Of a DNA stretch of 64,000 nt, positions 35,589 to 46,345 are shown piece by piece. The notes beneath the pieces were generated by a model, which saw only the letters and a list, made by a program, of their open reading frames with translations, searched no databases and was not told the DNA's origin. Made by a program: the position numbers and the translations under genes. Source of the stretch: Thelephora terrestris (lineage: Eukaryota; Basidiomycota; Agaricomycetes; Thelephorales; Thelephoraceae); the NCBI GenBank assembly GCA_015956445.1, contig WIUZ02000003.1, forward strand, positions 2,657,653-2,721,652, read 5' to 3'. Numbering within the stretch: the first letter of the stretch is position 1; every line of letters begins with the position of its first letter.

Positions 35589-35950
35589 GCCTGAGTGGTA
35601 TTTCGCAGCAACCGGTCGTCGAGCGATGCCTTGGTCTGCCGCAAATCTATCCGTTGGGGAACCCGGGAGTTGCCCACAATCGGCGTTGGGGACGCAGTCG
35701 GGTCGAAAACGGAACTTTTGTCACCAGTGTATCTCGGTATCCTGGAGATGGAGCTAAACTCTTGGACTCGGATGTATGGAGATGGTTCAAGGGCAAGGTC
35801 TTCCTGAGATGAGCTCTCTATGGATGATTGCGAGCGCGGATTGAATGGGGGGATTTGGGGCAACGGACGCGACTCCTGTTGCTTTTGACGCTCAGTCAAG
35901 AACTCAAAAACACCAGTCGCCTTGCCAGGGGTTTGGGCATAGGCCTCCAT
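35589..35950 (-). pseudogene. Unknown gene fragment interrupted by hAT
   Basis: ATG at 35,950 opens MEAYAQTPGKATGVFEFLTE RQKQQESRPLPQIPPFNPRS ... RQTKASLDDRLLRNTTQ. Across the hAT target duplication the frame continues as ADQENTNRFTAVPSRHQQIV on the far side, so the hAT lies inside a coding frame. Copia B's LTR lies 48 bp upstream of the ATG, so the ATG may be internal to a longer, truncated gene. No family recognised. Confidence 0.45.
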
Positions 35951-35998
35951 GGTGGATGTGGCAATGGCGACTATGTCGGCAATAGGCTGGCTTCCGCT

Positions 35999-36353
35999 TG
36001 TTGAGCAGGTAGAGTATAATACTATACTACTACATGGGTACTCTAAGTCTTACCTGAAGGGGAGAGGCTTATAGTTGCTAGTGGGGGAGTGAGAGAGAGA
36101 AGCGATTGGATTGATCTATCTACACATGTGGGGTATATATATCTATCTACTCTATTGGCGTCACGACTATACAGCATGACTGATGCAGGGTCCGTGTGGC
36201 GGCTTAAGGCACGCGTGCGTCATACCAATCGATCGGATCACTGGTGTGATACCGTCCCTTCGGGTCGCTTATTCAGCGCTCTCCGGCATCGGCTCTCGCT
36301 CGAAGCGGTGGAGCCGGTTGACCCGTTGCCGGGCATAGACCTCCAGTTCAACA
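35999..36353 (-). repeat. Copia B 3' LTR (355 bp)
   Basis: Plus strand TGTTGAGCAGG ... CCAGTTCAACA, the counterpart of 23,050-23,403. The base composition and TATATATA block are conserved. Confidence 0.9.
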
Positions 36354-36429
36354 CTCCCCCTTACTAAGTACAACTCCCTGTATAACTTCATTGGTGGGAA
36401 CTGGACTGTAGTAAGTTGGAGGTATATGC

Positions 36430-38403
36430 TCAGAAGAATTTGAGGCCGAGGGCATCTCTGAATTTTCTAAGTTTAATGACTCCAAGGTTTTTCGTCAGAA
36501 GATCCACAGGATTGTCATCTCCAGGAATGAAATACACAACCACTCGTCCGTCATTGATAACTTCTCAGATGTAGTGGTAGCGGATGTTGATATGCTTCGA
36601 CCTCTTTTCAGTGACCGGGTTTGAGGCGATAAAGATCGAGCCTTGATTATCTCCACAGATCGGGATGGCTTTAAGGTTATAGCCGAGCTCCCCCAGAAGA
36701 GTATGCATCCAGACTACCTGGCGGCTGCAATCAGAGAGTGCCATGTATTCAGCCTCAGTGGATGACAAGGCAATGGTTTTTTTGTGCCCTTGAAGTCCAA
36801 GAGATGAGTCCTTTTGCCATCCGGACAAAATATCCTCTTTGGGATCGTCTCTGAGTGGGGTCTGAGGCCCAGTCTGAGTCGGTACATGCTGAAATACCTT
36901 CCCGTGAGTCTCCGTCGTAAGTTAACCGGTATTTTGAGGTCCTGATTAGATATTGGCAGATATACAGTGCCTTTTCGACGTGCTCTTTCAACGGGTTTGC
37001 AGCATATTGCGCAAGTTTGGTGACTGCGAAGGCGATATCAGGTCGAGTACCCAGCATGAGGTACAGTAAGGAACTAATTGTGGTTTGGAACCTGCTTCGT
37101 CTTTCCGGGCATGCTACCTCGGTTGATGGGGTCGGTACATACCCGGCTGGGAGAGGGGTTGGAGCAACTTTTGCATTTTGCATCCCACACTGCTCGAGGA
37201 CCGTCTGGAGGTAGGCGCATTGGTCTATAGAGATTTTGCTGCCATGACGGGTGATTCTCATGTGGAGGAAATCGGTTAGGTCTCCTAAATTCCTAGTTTC
37301 CCATATCTTCATGAACTCCCCCTTGAGCTGCTCCGTAAGCGCTGTGTGGGGTCCGGTAAAGATGGCATTGTCTACGTAGATTAACGCGATTACGAATCTT
37401 CCATCTTTATCCTGGTAGATGAAGATCCCGGCATCTGAGCTCAAGGATTTGAATCCGAGTTTTTCCATGGACCGTTTCAGGGCTCGCCACCATGCGAGCC
37501 CGGCTTGTTTCAGTCCGTAGAGGGCACGCTTTAAGCGGAGAACATGGGTCTCTTTTCCTGGAGCTACAAACCCCTCTGGTTGTTCCATATAGATCTCCTT
37601 GTTGAGTTCGCTGTATAGGTATGTGTTGCGAACATCAAGTCCTTTAAGAACCCATCCTCCGAGGGCAGCCATTGCAAATATTAGGCGCACCGTCTCAAAT
37701 CGGACAACGGGGGAGAATACGGCATCGTAGTCCATTCCCTCAACCTGTGAGAAGCCTTTTGCTACTAAGCGGGCTTTCTTGCGACCATCTGGTTTTTGGT
37801 CGAATACCCAGCAGTTTTTGATAACCTTGCGGCCTCGAGGGCGCTCTACCAGGTCGTATACTTTGCACCCGTGAAGAGCTTCCAACTCTTCGTTGCAGGC
37901 TGTCCTCCATTCCTTGAGCTCAGCCTGTGGTAGTGTGGCGATGTCTCAGTATTTCCATTCTTTTGGAGTTTTTTTATTGGCGGTTGGTGAGACAGCGTTC
38001 GAAATCAAGAGGTTTTGGAGTTCCACTCCCCCTTCCCGGCATAGCCTAGCTAGAAGGGCGTGAGCATCCTCCTCAGGGGTGGTAAATCCAGATGGTTCAA
38101 CGGATTTCTCAACCTCATCTTCGGACTCTGACACCACTTCAGTCTCTTCTTCAGCGGAGGATTCTCTCTCAGGAAGTGGCTGCGTGCTAGGTCTGGGAAT
38201 GGCTCCTGAACTTTGCCCGCGCCTAGGTGCTATGAAAAAATCCCCAACAACCTTCTTCCAATTCTTCATACGCCGCATAGACTTTATTATTTCTACCAGA
38301 TGTTTACTTCCATAAACATTGCCGGGCTTGGCCGGTACTTTCCGCTCACGCTGAGGCCTTCGAGCTTTAATTGGCGACGGAGGCATAATCATTGGCAGGC
38401 GGG
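36430..38403 (-). pseudogene. Copia B pol (RT-RNase H), disabled
   Basis: The linker GVELQNLLIS leads to the reverse transcriptase: CWVFDQKPDGRKKARLVAKG, GMDYDAVFSPVVRFETVRLI, LKGLDVRNTYLYSELNKEIY, RALYGLKQAGLAWW and ALIYVDNAIFTGP. The canonical YVDD active site is YVDN here. RNase H follows (ACTDSDWASD ... LSSTEAEYMALSDCSRQVV) and the tail DDNPVDLLTKNLGVIKLRKF ends at TGA 36,432. Lesions are a TGA inside KEWKY-stop-DIATL (about 37,946), a frame change near 36,760, a TGA in IRYHYI-stop-EV (36,565), and the YVDN change. The 5' end is cut by E2'. Confidence 0.88.
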
Positions 38404-38423
38404 TGTCAGGGTTGTGGGCCTGC

Positions 38424-39047
38424 TTACTGTTTAGGGGACGTTAGAGGATTAGCAGATGGGTGAGGGGTGTCGGGTCGAGTTTTGAAAGGGGTTCCGGGCA
38501 TGGGTGTGAGGGGAGGAGGAGTATTGAGGGTGAGGGGCGACTCAGTTTGATAGGGATGGAAGGGAGAATGATAGTCTTGACAGAACTGACTCAGTTGCTG
38601 AATGAAGGGGTCGAAGTCTTGGTCGCTAAGACGTTCGAAGCTTACGAGATATTCTAGAACCGAATAAGGTAGTTCAGTTGGGATTTCCCACCACAAGACG
38701 ATAATAGCAGGGGAATGAGTATGAACGTTAGTGGTAAGGTGGATGTGGGGGTTAGGGAAGTAGAAAGCCGGGCTTATGCTGAAGTAGACCGTTGCTAGAA
38801 TGTTCTCAGTAGTATCTGAGTTCCAGAGGAACTGATGATCGGCTCCTAAGAGGAAAGGGGAAGTGGTAACTCCTGCGTCGAGCGCTGCGAAAGGGCGATA
38901 GTAAGGGAAATGGGTGAGCAAACCGGTGGTTCGGTTCACTTGAAGACTTCTGATGAGTTTATACTCCCAGACAGATCTTCTAACGTCGGGTATAACTGGA
39001 CGTTGGATGGGACTGGTAGAGGGGAATGGGTTGGGAGCTCTGAACAT
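38424..39047 (-). CDS. 207-residue ORF of E2', unknown function
   Basis: Intronless frame starting MFRAPNPFPSTSPIQRP, with central blocks RRSVWEYKLIRSLQVNRTTG LLTHFPYYRPFAAL, FLLGADHQFLWNSD, TVYFSISPAFYFP and SPAIIVLWWEIPTELPYSVL EYL. A Pro-rich tail ends in the stop at 38,424. It is about 84% identical by eye to the E2 copy at 43,234-43,857, and most differences are conservative. No signal peptide, membrane segment or known catalytic motif is seen. A TATATAAGG box lies about 150 bp upstream (near 39,200). No family recognised. Confidence 0.6.
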   Translation of the reverse strand: MFRAPNPFPSTSPIQRPVIPDVRRSVWEYKLIRSLQVNRTTGLLTHFPYYRPFAALDAGVTTSPFLLGADHQFLWNSDTTENILATVYFSISPAFYFPNPHIHLTTNVHTHSPAIIVLWWEIPTELPYSVLEYLVSFERLSDQDFDPFIQQLSQFCQDYHSPFHPYQTESPLTLNTPPPLTPMPGTPFKTRPDTPHPSANPLTSPKQ

Positions 39048-39590
39048 ACACTAGCAGGAGAATTCCTGCTTGAATGAGTCAGAAAGGAAGTAACACGTGA
39101 GGAGAATTCCTCAGCTTACTTTTGTTTATTGAGGTTTGTAGTAGATGAGTACAGAAGAGATTGAGAATGGGGAAAAGAAAGGAGTGAACGCTCTTCCTTA
39201 TATACCCAGTCCTCTACAGGAGTCATTATTCTACAGTGAACCAAACAGGGTCAACATGGTCTGTGCGTAGTTTAGGGCAGGGTAAATGAGTCGGAGAAGT
39301 GAGACTTTAGGACGGTGAATGATCAAATGAAATAGGGGAGTACTGGCGAATGAGTTACTAGGGGTGTAATGGGGATTTCCCGCGTTTCATGGTGGTAATA
39401 GAAGACCGGTGGGGATTTCCTATGATCAATGGGGATTTCCCTTGTTTTAAGGTAGTAATAGAAGATTGACGGGGATTTCTCATGATTGGTGGGGATTTCT
39501 CAGGATTTGATGGGATCGCGATTGGGGCTGAGGGTTTGTTTTCCCTAATTGGGACTTCAATGAGAGCCCCTTCAGCTATCTTTTCTCCAT
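39048..39590 (-). promoter_or_regulatory. Upstream region of the 207-residue ORF
   Basis: Contains CCTTATATACCC (TATATAAGG on the coding strand, about 39,200) and, at 39,365-39,510, five or six copies of a GGGGATTTCY unit alternating with CATGATYRRT and GGTRGTAATAGAAGA units. The E2 copy keeps the same architecture at 44,175-44,255, suggesting a regulatory or structural role. No other gene is supported here. Confidence 0.45.
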
Positions 39591-39689
39591 GGGTCATGGA
39601 CCATACATCATGACAATTCTCCATGGGTCATGGACCATGCAACGTTGTACAACATGTTGTACAACCCATGACCCATGGGTAATGGAATA

Positions 39690-40800
39690 GTATCCGTTGC
39701 CCATGCCCCATGGGTTGTACAATAGTATCTGTTGCCCATGCCCCATGGGTTGTACAACACTATCCCTTCCCCATGCCTCATGAGTTGTACAATGCTATCC
39801 TTTCCCCATGGGGCATGGGTTGTACAACGCTATCCAATTCCCATGCCCCATGGGTTGTACAACACTATCCATTTCTCATGCCCCATGGGTTGTACAATGC
39901 TATCTGTTCCCCATGGGTCATGGGTTGTACAACACTGTCCATTCTCCATGGGGCATGGGTTGTACAACACTATCCAATTCCCATGCCCCATGGGTTGTAC
40001 AACGCTATCCTTTCTCCATGGGCATGGGTTGTACAACACTATCCATTTCCCATGGGTCATGGGTTGTACAACACTATCCAATTCCCATGCCCCATGGGTT
40101 GTACAAAGCTATCCAATTCCCATGCCCCATGGGTTGTACAACACTATCCTTTCCCCATGGGGCATGGGTTGTACAACACTATCTGTTTCCCATGGGTCAT
40201 GGGTTGTACAACACTATCCAATTCCCATGCCCCATGGGTTGTACAACGCTATCCAATTCCCATGCCCCATGGGTTGTACAACACTATCCTTTCCCCATGG
40301 GGCATGGGTTGTACAACACTATCTGTTTCCCATGCCCCATGGGTTGTACAAAGCTATCCAATTCCCATGCCCCATGGGTTGTACAACACTATCCATTTCC
40401 CATGGGTCATGGGTTGTACAACACTACCCATTCTCCATGCCCCATGGGTTGTACAACACTATCCATTCTCCATGGTGCATGGGTTGTACAACACTATCTA
40501 TTTTCCATGCCCCATGGGTTGTACAAAGCTATCCAATTCCCATGCCCCATGGGTTGTACAACACTATCCATTTCCCATGGGTCATGGGTTGTACAACACT
40601 ACCCATTCTCCATGCCCCATGGGTTGTACAACACTATCCATTCTCCATGGTGCATGGGTTGTACAACACTATCTATTTTCCATGCCCCATGGGTTGTACA
40701 ATGCTATCCAATTCCCATGCCCCATGGGTTGTACATCACTATCCAATTCCCATGCACCATGGGTTGTACAACAGCATCTTGTGCCCATGGGGCATCAGTT
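39690..40800. repeat. 35-bp minisatellite, P2 left arm
   Basis: About 30 units of CCATGCCCCATGGGTTGTAC followed by AACACTATCCAATTC, with variants CATGGGGCATG/CATGGGTCATG and ATCCATTTC/ATCCTTTC. Each unit contains the palindromes CCCATGGG and TTGTACAA. The mirror array is at 42,330-42,972 plus 62,633-62,750. Confidence 0.9.
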
Positions 40801-40964
40801 GCAGAATGGTGTCCTTTCTCCATGTCCCATGGATTATATCACTATTCCAGGAAAGGAGATACTTTATAAATCAACCATTAGCTGTGTGAATTTGAAAAAA
40901 TTAGACTCTGTTTGTATGCATGATAGACCATATATCAGTTTGTGGCTCTAACCTAATGGAAACT

Positions 40965-41245
40965 AAACTTAACCTGATAATAGCCACAACCTAATCCTCA
41001 ATCTAACCTGAGCCAATGTAAACTTGACCCATGAACCTAAGCCTAACCTAATCCTAAACCTGGTCTAATCCCAAATCTAACCCTAACCTGACCTGACCTA
41101 ACCTAACCTAACCTATACCTAAACTAACCTATACCTATACTAACCTATACCTATACTAACCTATACCTATACTAACCTATACCTATACTAACCTATACCT
41201 ATACTAACCTATACCTATACTAACCTATACCTAACCTAACCTGGT
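40965..41245 (+). repeat. CCTAAC / CCTATACCTATACTAA tract, P2 left arm
   Basis: Telomere-like CCTAAC units, then a higher-order ACCTATACCTATACTAACCT (about 20 bp) repeated roughly six times. The mirror is at 41,880-42,190 (GGTTAGGTATA units). Confidence 0.85.
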
Positions 41246-43233
41246 ATGGGCAAACCTAACCTACCTATCATGACCTGTTTCAGCCTAATGTCATGTATGC
41301 CAGCCAAGACTAACTTCACCCAGTTGCAAACATATGACTTGGGTCACAGGACCATAAAGCAAACTGCAGTCCCCTCACTCTGTGCCCAACCATCCCATAA
41401 GCCCACAGACGCACATATATATCATCAGCAACCCAGCATCATGCTTATCACCCATGTTCAACCACAAACCACTCTCACCCTTTGTTCTGTGCTATCTCAA
41501 AGCCTAACCATAACTCTAGCTCACCCACCCATATTAATCCTTGTGTGGAATATGTTATAAGTCTATAAACCATATGTTTGTAGGCCACTTGCTTGTGGGC
41601 CCAACGAGGTGGATGAACTTGAGTTGTGGTTTGTCTGTGAGATGGCACAGAACAAAGGGTGAGAGTGGTTTGTGGTTGAACATGGGTGATAAGCATGATG
41701 CTAGGTTGCTGATGATATATATGTGCATCTGTGGGCTTATGGGATGGTTGGGCACAGAGTGAGGGGACTGCAGTTTGCTTTATGGTCCTGTGACCCAAGT
41801 CATATGTTTGCAACTGGGTGAAGTTAGTCTTGGCTGGCATACATGACATTAGGCTGAAACAGGTCATGATAGGTAGGTTAGGTTTGCCCATACCAGGTTA
41901 GGTTAGGTATAGGTTAGGTTAGGTATAGGTTAGGTTAGGTATAGGTTAGGTTAGGTATAGGTTAGGTTAGGTATAGGTTAGTATAGGTATAGGTTAGTTT
42001 AGGTATAGGTTAGGTTAGGTTAGGTTAGGTTAGGTTAGGTCAGGTCAGGTTAGGGTTAGATTTGGGATTAGACCAGGTTTAGGATTAGGTTAGGCTTAGG
42101 TTCATGGGTCAAGTTTACATTGGCTCAGGTTAGATTGAGGATTAGGTTGTGGCTATTATCAGGTTAAGTTTCGTTTCCATTAGGTTAGAGCCACAAACTG
42201 ATATATGGTCTATCATGCATACAAACAGAGTCTAATTTTTTCAAATTCACACAGCTAATGGTTGATTTATAAAGTATCTCCTTTCCTGGAATAGTGATAT
42301 AATCCATGGGACATGGAGAAAGGACACCATTCTGCAACTGATGCCCCATGGGCACAAGATGCTGTTGTACAACCCATGGTGCATGGGAATTAGATAGCAT
42401 TGTACAACCCATGGGGCATGGGAATTAGATAGCATTGTACAACCCATGGGGCATGGAAAATAGACAGTGTTGTACAACCCATGCACCATGGAGAATGGAT
42501 AGTGTTGTACAACCCATGGGGCATGGGAATTAGATAGTGTTGTACAACCCATGGGGCGTGGAGAATGGGTAGTGTTGTACAACCCATGCCCCATGGGGAA
42601 AGAATAGTGTTGTACAACCCATGCCCCATGGAGAAAGGATAGCATTGTACAACCCATGGGGCATGGGAAACAGATAGCGTTGTACAACCCATGGGGCATG
42701 GGAATTGGATAGGGTTGTACAACCCATGACCCATGGGAACTGGATAGTGTTGTACAACCCATGCCCCATGGAGAATGGATAGTGTTATACAACCCATGCC
42801 CCATGGAGAATGGGTAGTGTTGTACAACCCATGCCCCATGGAGAAAGGATAGCGTTGTACAACCCATGCCCCATGGAGAAAGGATAGCGTTGTACAACCC
42901 ATGACCCATGGGGAACAGATAGTGTTGTACAACCCATGGGGCATGGGAATTGGATAGCGTTGTACAACCCATTGTCAGGCCGACGCGACCTCTACAGTTC
43001 AATAGCACTCTTGCTATTCAAACCTATCACACTCAGGGGTCAAACACACAGTTATAACCCTGTTGCAAACCCAAGGATATCGGAAGTCTCTTCACAGACT
43101 AGATTGGATAAAAGGAGAAAGAAGGAGACAAGGGTCTTCAGGCACTCTTGCTCTAAGCACACAGCAGTAGAGGTCACGGAGAGTCTGATGATAACAAATC
43201 TAAGGAGTACAGGTGTCAGGGTTGTGGGCCTGC

Positions 43234-43857
43234 TTACTGTTTGTGGGGCGCTAGAGGATCAGTGGAAGGGTGAGGGGTGTCGGGTCTAGTTTTAAAGGGG
43301 GTTCCGGGCGTGGAAACAAGGGGAGGAGGAATATCAAGGGAGAGGGGTGACTCTATCTGATAAGGGTGAACGGGTGAGTGGTAGTCCTGGCAGAACTGAT
43401 TGAGTTGCTGCACAAAAGGTTCGAAGTCTTGATCGCTGAGGCGTTCGAAATTGACGAGATATTCTATAACCGAGTAAGGTAGTTCAGTTGGGATTTCCCA
43501 CCAAAGAACAATAATAGCAGGAGAATGGGTATGGATGTTAGTGGTGAGATGAACACGCGGGGAGGGGAAGTAGAAGGCCGGACTGATACTGAAGTAGACA
43601 GTCGCGAGGACGCTCTCAGTAAGATCTGAATTCCAAAGGAATTGATGATCTGCTCCTAGGAGAAAAGGGGGAGTAGTGACTCCGGTGTTGAGAGCTGCAA
43701 AGGGTCGATAGTAAGGGAAATGGGTGAGTAAGCCGGTGGTTCGGTTTACTTGAAGACTTCTGATGAGTTTATACTCCCAGATAGATCTCCTAGCGTCAGG
43801 AACGACTGGTTGTTGGACTGGACTCGATGAGGGGAAAGGATTGGGGGCGCTGAACAT
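43234..43857 (-). CDS. 207-residue ORF of E2, unknown function
   Basis: Intact frame parallel to 38,424-39,047: MFSAPNPFPSSSPVQQP, RRSIWEYKLIRSLQVNRTTG, FLLGADHQFLWNSD, IVLWWEIPTELPYSVIEYLV, NFERLSDQDFEPFVQQLNQF and a Pro-rich C-terminus. The same length and mostly conservative substitutions relative to its paralogue suggest constraint on the protein before or during spread. The coding-strand TATA box is at about 44,005. No known domain. Because it starts 20 bp from the element end, its stop lies almost at the terminus. Confidence 0.6.
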   Translation of the reverse strand: MFSAPNPFPSSSPVQQPVVPDARRSIWEYKLIRSLQVNRTTGLLTHFPYYRPFAALNTGVTTPPFLLGADHQFLWNSDLTESVLATVYFSISPAFYFPSPRVHLTTNIHTHSPAIIVLWWEIPTELPYSVIEYLVNFERLSDQDFEPFVQQLNQFCQDYHSPVHPYQIESPLSLDIPPPLVSTPGTPFKTRPDTPHPSTDPLAPHKQ

Positions 43858-45079
43858 ACACTGGCAGGAGGATTCCTGCTGAAATGAGTCAGAAGAGGTA
43901 AGACGTGAGGAGAATTCCTCAGCTTACTTTTATTCAGGTTGTGGGTAGAGGAGTACAGAAGAGATTGAGAATGGGGAAAAGAAAGGAGCGAACGCTCTTC
44001 CTTATATACCCAATCCTCTACAGGAGTCATTATTCTACAACGAACCAAACAGGGATCAACATGGTCTGTGCGTAGTTTAGGGCAGGGTGGATGAGTCAGA
44101 GAAGTGGGACTTTAGAGCGACAAATGACGAAATGAAATAGGGGGAGCAATAGCGAATGGGTCATTAGGAGTACAATGGGGATTTCTCATGATCGATGGTG
44201 GTAATAGAAGGCTGGTGGGGATTTCCCATGATCGATGGGGATTTCTCGGATTTGATGGGATCACGATTGGGGCTGAGGGTTCGTTTATCCTAATGGAGAC
44301 GTTAATGGATAATAAGTTATTGTTTTCCCTTTTTTTGGTTTTCTTTTGAGTCAGGAAGTATTTAAGTCAGGGGGATTAATGATCGTTTCCCTCTCATCGT
44401 CTCTTTTCCACTCCCACCAAACCACTACACTTCTTTCTCACCACTTTCTGTTAAATGTCTACCTTCGCTGCCAACAACGCTGTGCTCAGCGCTGCCGCCA
44501 TCCCCTTTACTCCGTCCTTCGAGATGGCTGCTCCTTACGACGTGGAGCAACATTTGTATGACTCCCCTGCCAACATCGCCCATGACAACCAGGTCGCCAT
44601 CGACTTCCTCACCGTGTGATGATTTCACCGTTTACCCCCTTTTTATTTCCTTTCATTAACGCCTCATCACCACTAAGTCAGTTGGTGCCTTGCCCTAAAC
44701 ACGGCGGTAAACTGTTTATTATGCAGTATGCCCTATGCTTAACGACTCAAAGTCCAATACGTGGAACGTGCTACTAGTCAAGATACCCCAGAAGACCCGA
44801 GGTATAATACGTGAACATGTACCGGCGGACCTTCATACGAAGATCCCCCCTACCTGGCCCTCCGTTGCCCCTGAACGACTAGTAGATATTCAGGCTACCG
44901 ACAACAAGGGATGTATTAATAAGCGTCGCGCGCTGACCTCTCGCAGAAGTCAACCGGTTTATTAATCTGACCCTTGGATTGGACTCATGAAAACCATTAT
45001 GCTTTACGACTCATGGATCACACGCAATAGACAAAATAGAAAGAAGATTAATTGGAAGCCGATAGTACAAAAGAGTTAT

Positions 45080-46345
45080 TTAATCAATATCTCTTCGGAT
45101 CCTTTGTACTACTTCCAACGCCGATCTCACCAACTCCTCATTCACCCAGTTCTGCTCCCGAATCTCGTTCGGGTCTACGTCCAACAGGTCGTCGTAATCT
45201 GGAAGCTCTGTGTCAGAGTTCGGTTCGCTATCAGGAACGAACTCGGCATACGGATCATACTCCAGAGCAGGCCATTGACGGCGACTACCCCAAGGAGTAG
45301 ATACGAATCCAGGACGAGGAGTGTCCCTACGAACGACTCCTATGTTCTGGTAGAACTCGTCGCTCCCGATCTCAATAACCTCATCATCAACAGGAACCAA
45401 CCTGTTCTCGTGACGAACCAACAAACGAGCAGGTGGCGACTCAGCCCGGTTAGGGATGATCGGCGACCCGGCCCGATGCAGAACTTCCTCTCCCTCTTCT
45501 TCCTCGACTCGGACCTCCGGCTCGTTACACCTCCTCTGGAGATCCCGGACTTCTCCGGTCAACTCGGAGATACGACGAGTAAGGCGAACCTAAAACGAAT
45601 AGGGTTAGAAGACATTAAAACCTTCAACCCCTACCCGTTACCTTATCGTCCTCCAACTCTCCGGTTTTGGTAACCAGAGCCCGGACCAAGTCCTTGAGAG
45701 TAGTTACCTCTCCCTAAAAAGAAAGTTTGAGTTAGAAAGGTCAATTACTCCTGACCCAAACTTTCTTACCTTCAACAAATCAATGTCGGCCCCCTGCCGA
45801 ACAACGCTATCCTCTTGCCCGTGAATGACTCCCTGCATATCTTCCTTCCAGTTCTCCAAGGCTTCAATCTCCTCACGACGTCCATCGATACGCTCATTGA
45901 CATGAGCCACTTCGTCCATCAACATAGACCCAACGTTCCCCGTATGGAGAACGCTGGCCTCCAACACAGAGTTGAAGGTCTCGTTGGACTCAGTAACAAA
46001 CTCAACACCCCTGTTGAGGAGTTCGTTCGCATAGGGGTTGGTCTCGATGCGCGCCAACTTGCGCCGAGACACCCTACGAGCAGCTTGGAGAAAGTCCCTA
46101 AAACCTAAAAGGAGTTAGCTTGGTTTCCTAAATCGGAATTCGCAAGCAGGGCCCCCACCTAAATCAGAGAACCCCTCATTAGGGTCGGCGGTGGCGGTCC
46201 TATCCATAACAGCTCCCAAGGTGGGATAAGGGCGAGTTGGATCGCGGCGAGCATGGGAGAAGCGGTCGATATTGTAGTTGCTCTCCTGGACGGGAGAGTA
46301 AGAAGAAGAGCGGCGGGTGGGATTGCGAGTAGAGGCACGTGGCAT
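45080..46345 (-). CDS. E3 coiled-coil/acidic protein, four exons, intact
   Basis: Exons 46,345-46,159, 46,104-45,770, 45,713-45,642 and 45,589-45,080 join to a 367-residue frame. The N-terminus MPRASTRNPTRRSSSYSPVQ is basic and Ser-rich. Then come FRDFLQ, RRKLARIETNPYANELLNRG, TGNVGSMLMDEVAHVNERID and the helical GRREEIEALENWKEDMQGVI. A coiled coil spans TLKDLVRALVTKTGELEDDK and VRLTRRISELTGEVRDLQRR. The C-terminal half is acidic: NRLVPVDDEVIEIGSDEFYQ, WPALEYDPYAEFVPDSEPNS, LDVDPNEIREQNWVNEELVR. No enzymatic motif. Introns are 54, 56 and 52 nt; the middle one is absent from the E1 copy. A TATATA box lies near 46,395, close upstream. Possible roles (Gag-like, nucleic-acid binding) are guesses. 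Confidence 0.7.
45714..45769 (-). other. Intron with inverted-repeat ends, absent from E1 copy
   Basis: 56-nt phase-0 intron. After GT it reads AAGAAAGTTTG and before the final TTTAG it reads CAAACTTTCTT, an 11-bp perfect inverted repeat. In E1 the flanking exons are fused without a scar at 48,919/48,920. Confidence 0.8.

Larger units (their letters stand above)
35999..38403 (-). mobile_element. Ty1/copia element B, 5'-truncated
   Basis: Minus-strand copia with its 3' LTR at 36,353-35,999, a purine-rich tract (AAGGGGGAG) immediately before it, and the reverse transcriptase/RNase H half of pol. Upstream it is homologous to copia A's 19,318-19,720 region, then is cut at 38,403 by element E2'. 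The two copies are different insertions of one family. Confidence 0.9.
38404..39590 (-). mobile_element. E2' element fragment with 207-codon ORF
   Basis: Starts TGTCAGGGTTGTGGGCC at 38,404, exactly as E2 does at 43,214. It matches E2 through its ORF, promoter and GGGGATTTCC repeats until about 39,560, where P2 begins. The far end of the element is not found. On the copia side there is no second copy of the flanking GCGGG, so its target duplication cannot be checked. Confidence 0.7.

Noticed and set aside
39690-40800. CRISPR-like array
   Set aside because: Units are contiguous 35-bp tandem repeats without unique spacers, in a eukaryotic sequence.
39710-40951. Three overlapping long open frames (353-413 codons) through the minisatellite, and similar minus-strand frames at 42,247-43,008
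   Set aside because: The 35-bp repeat has no stop in any of three frames, so all frames stay open by construction; the products are pure 35-residue repeats.
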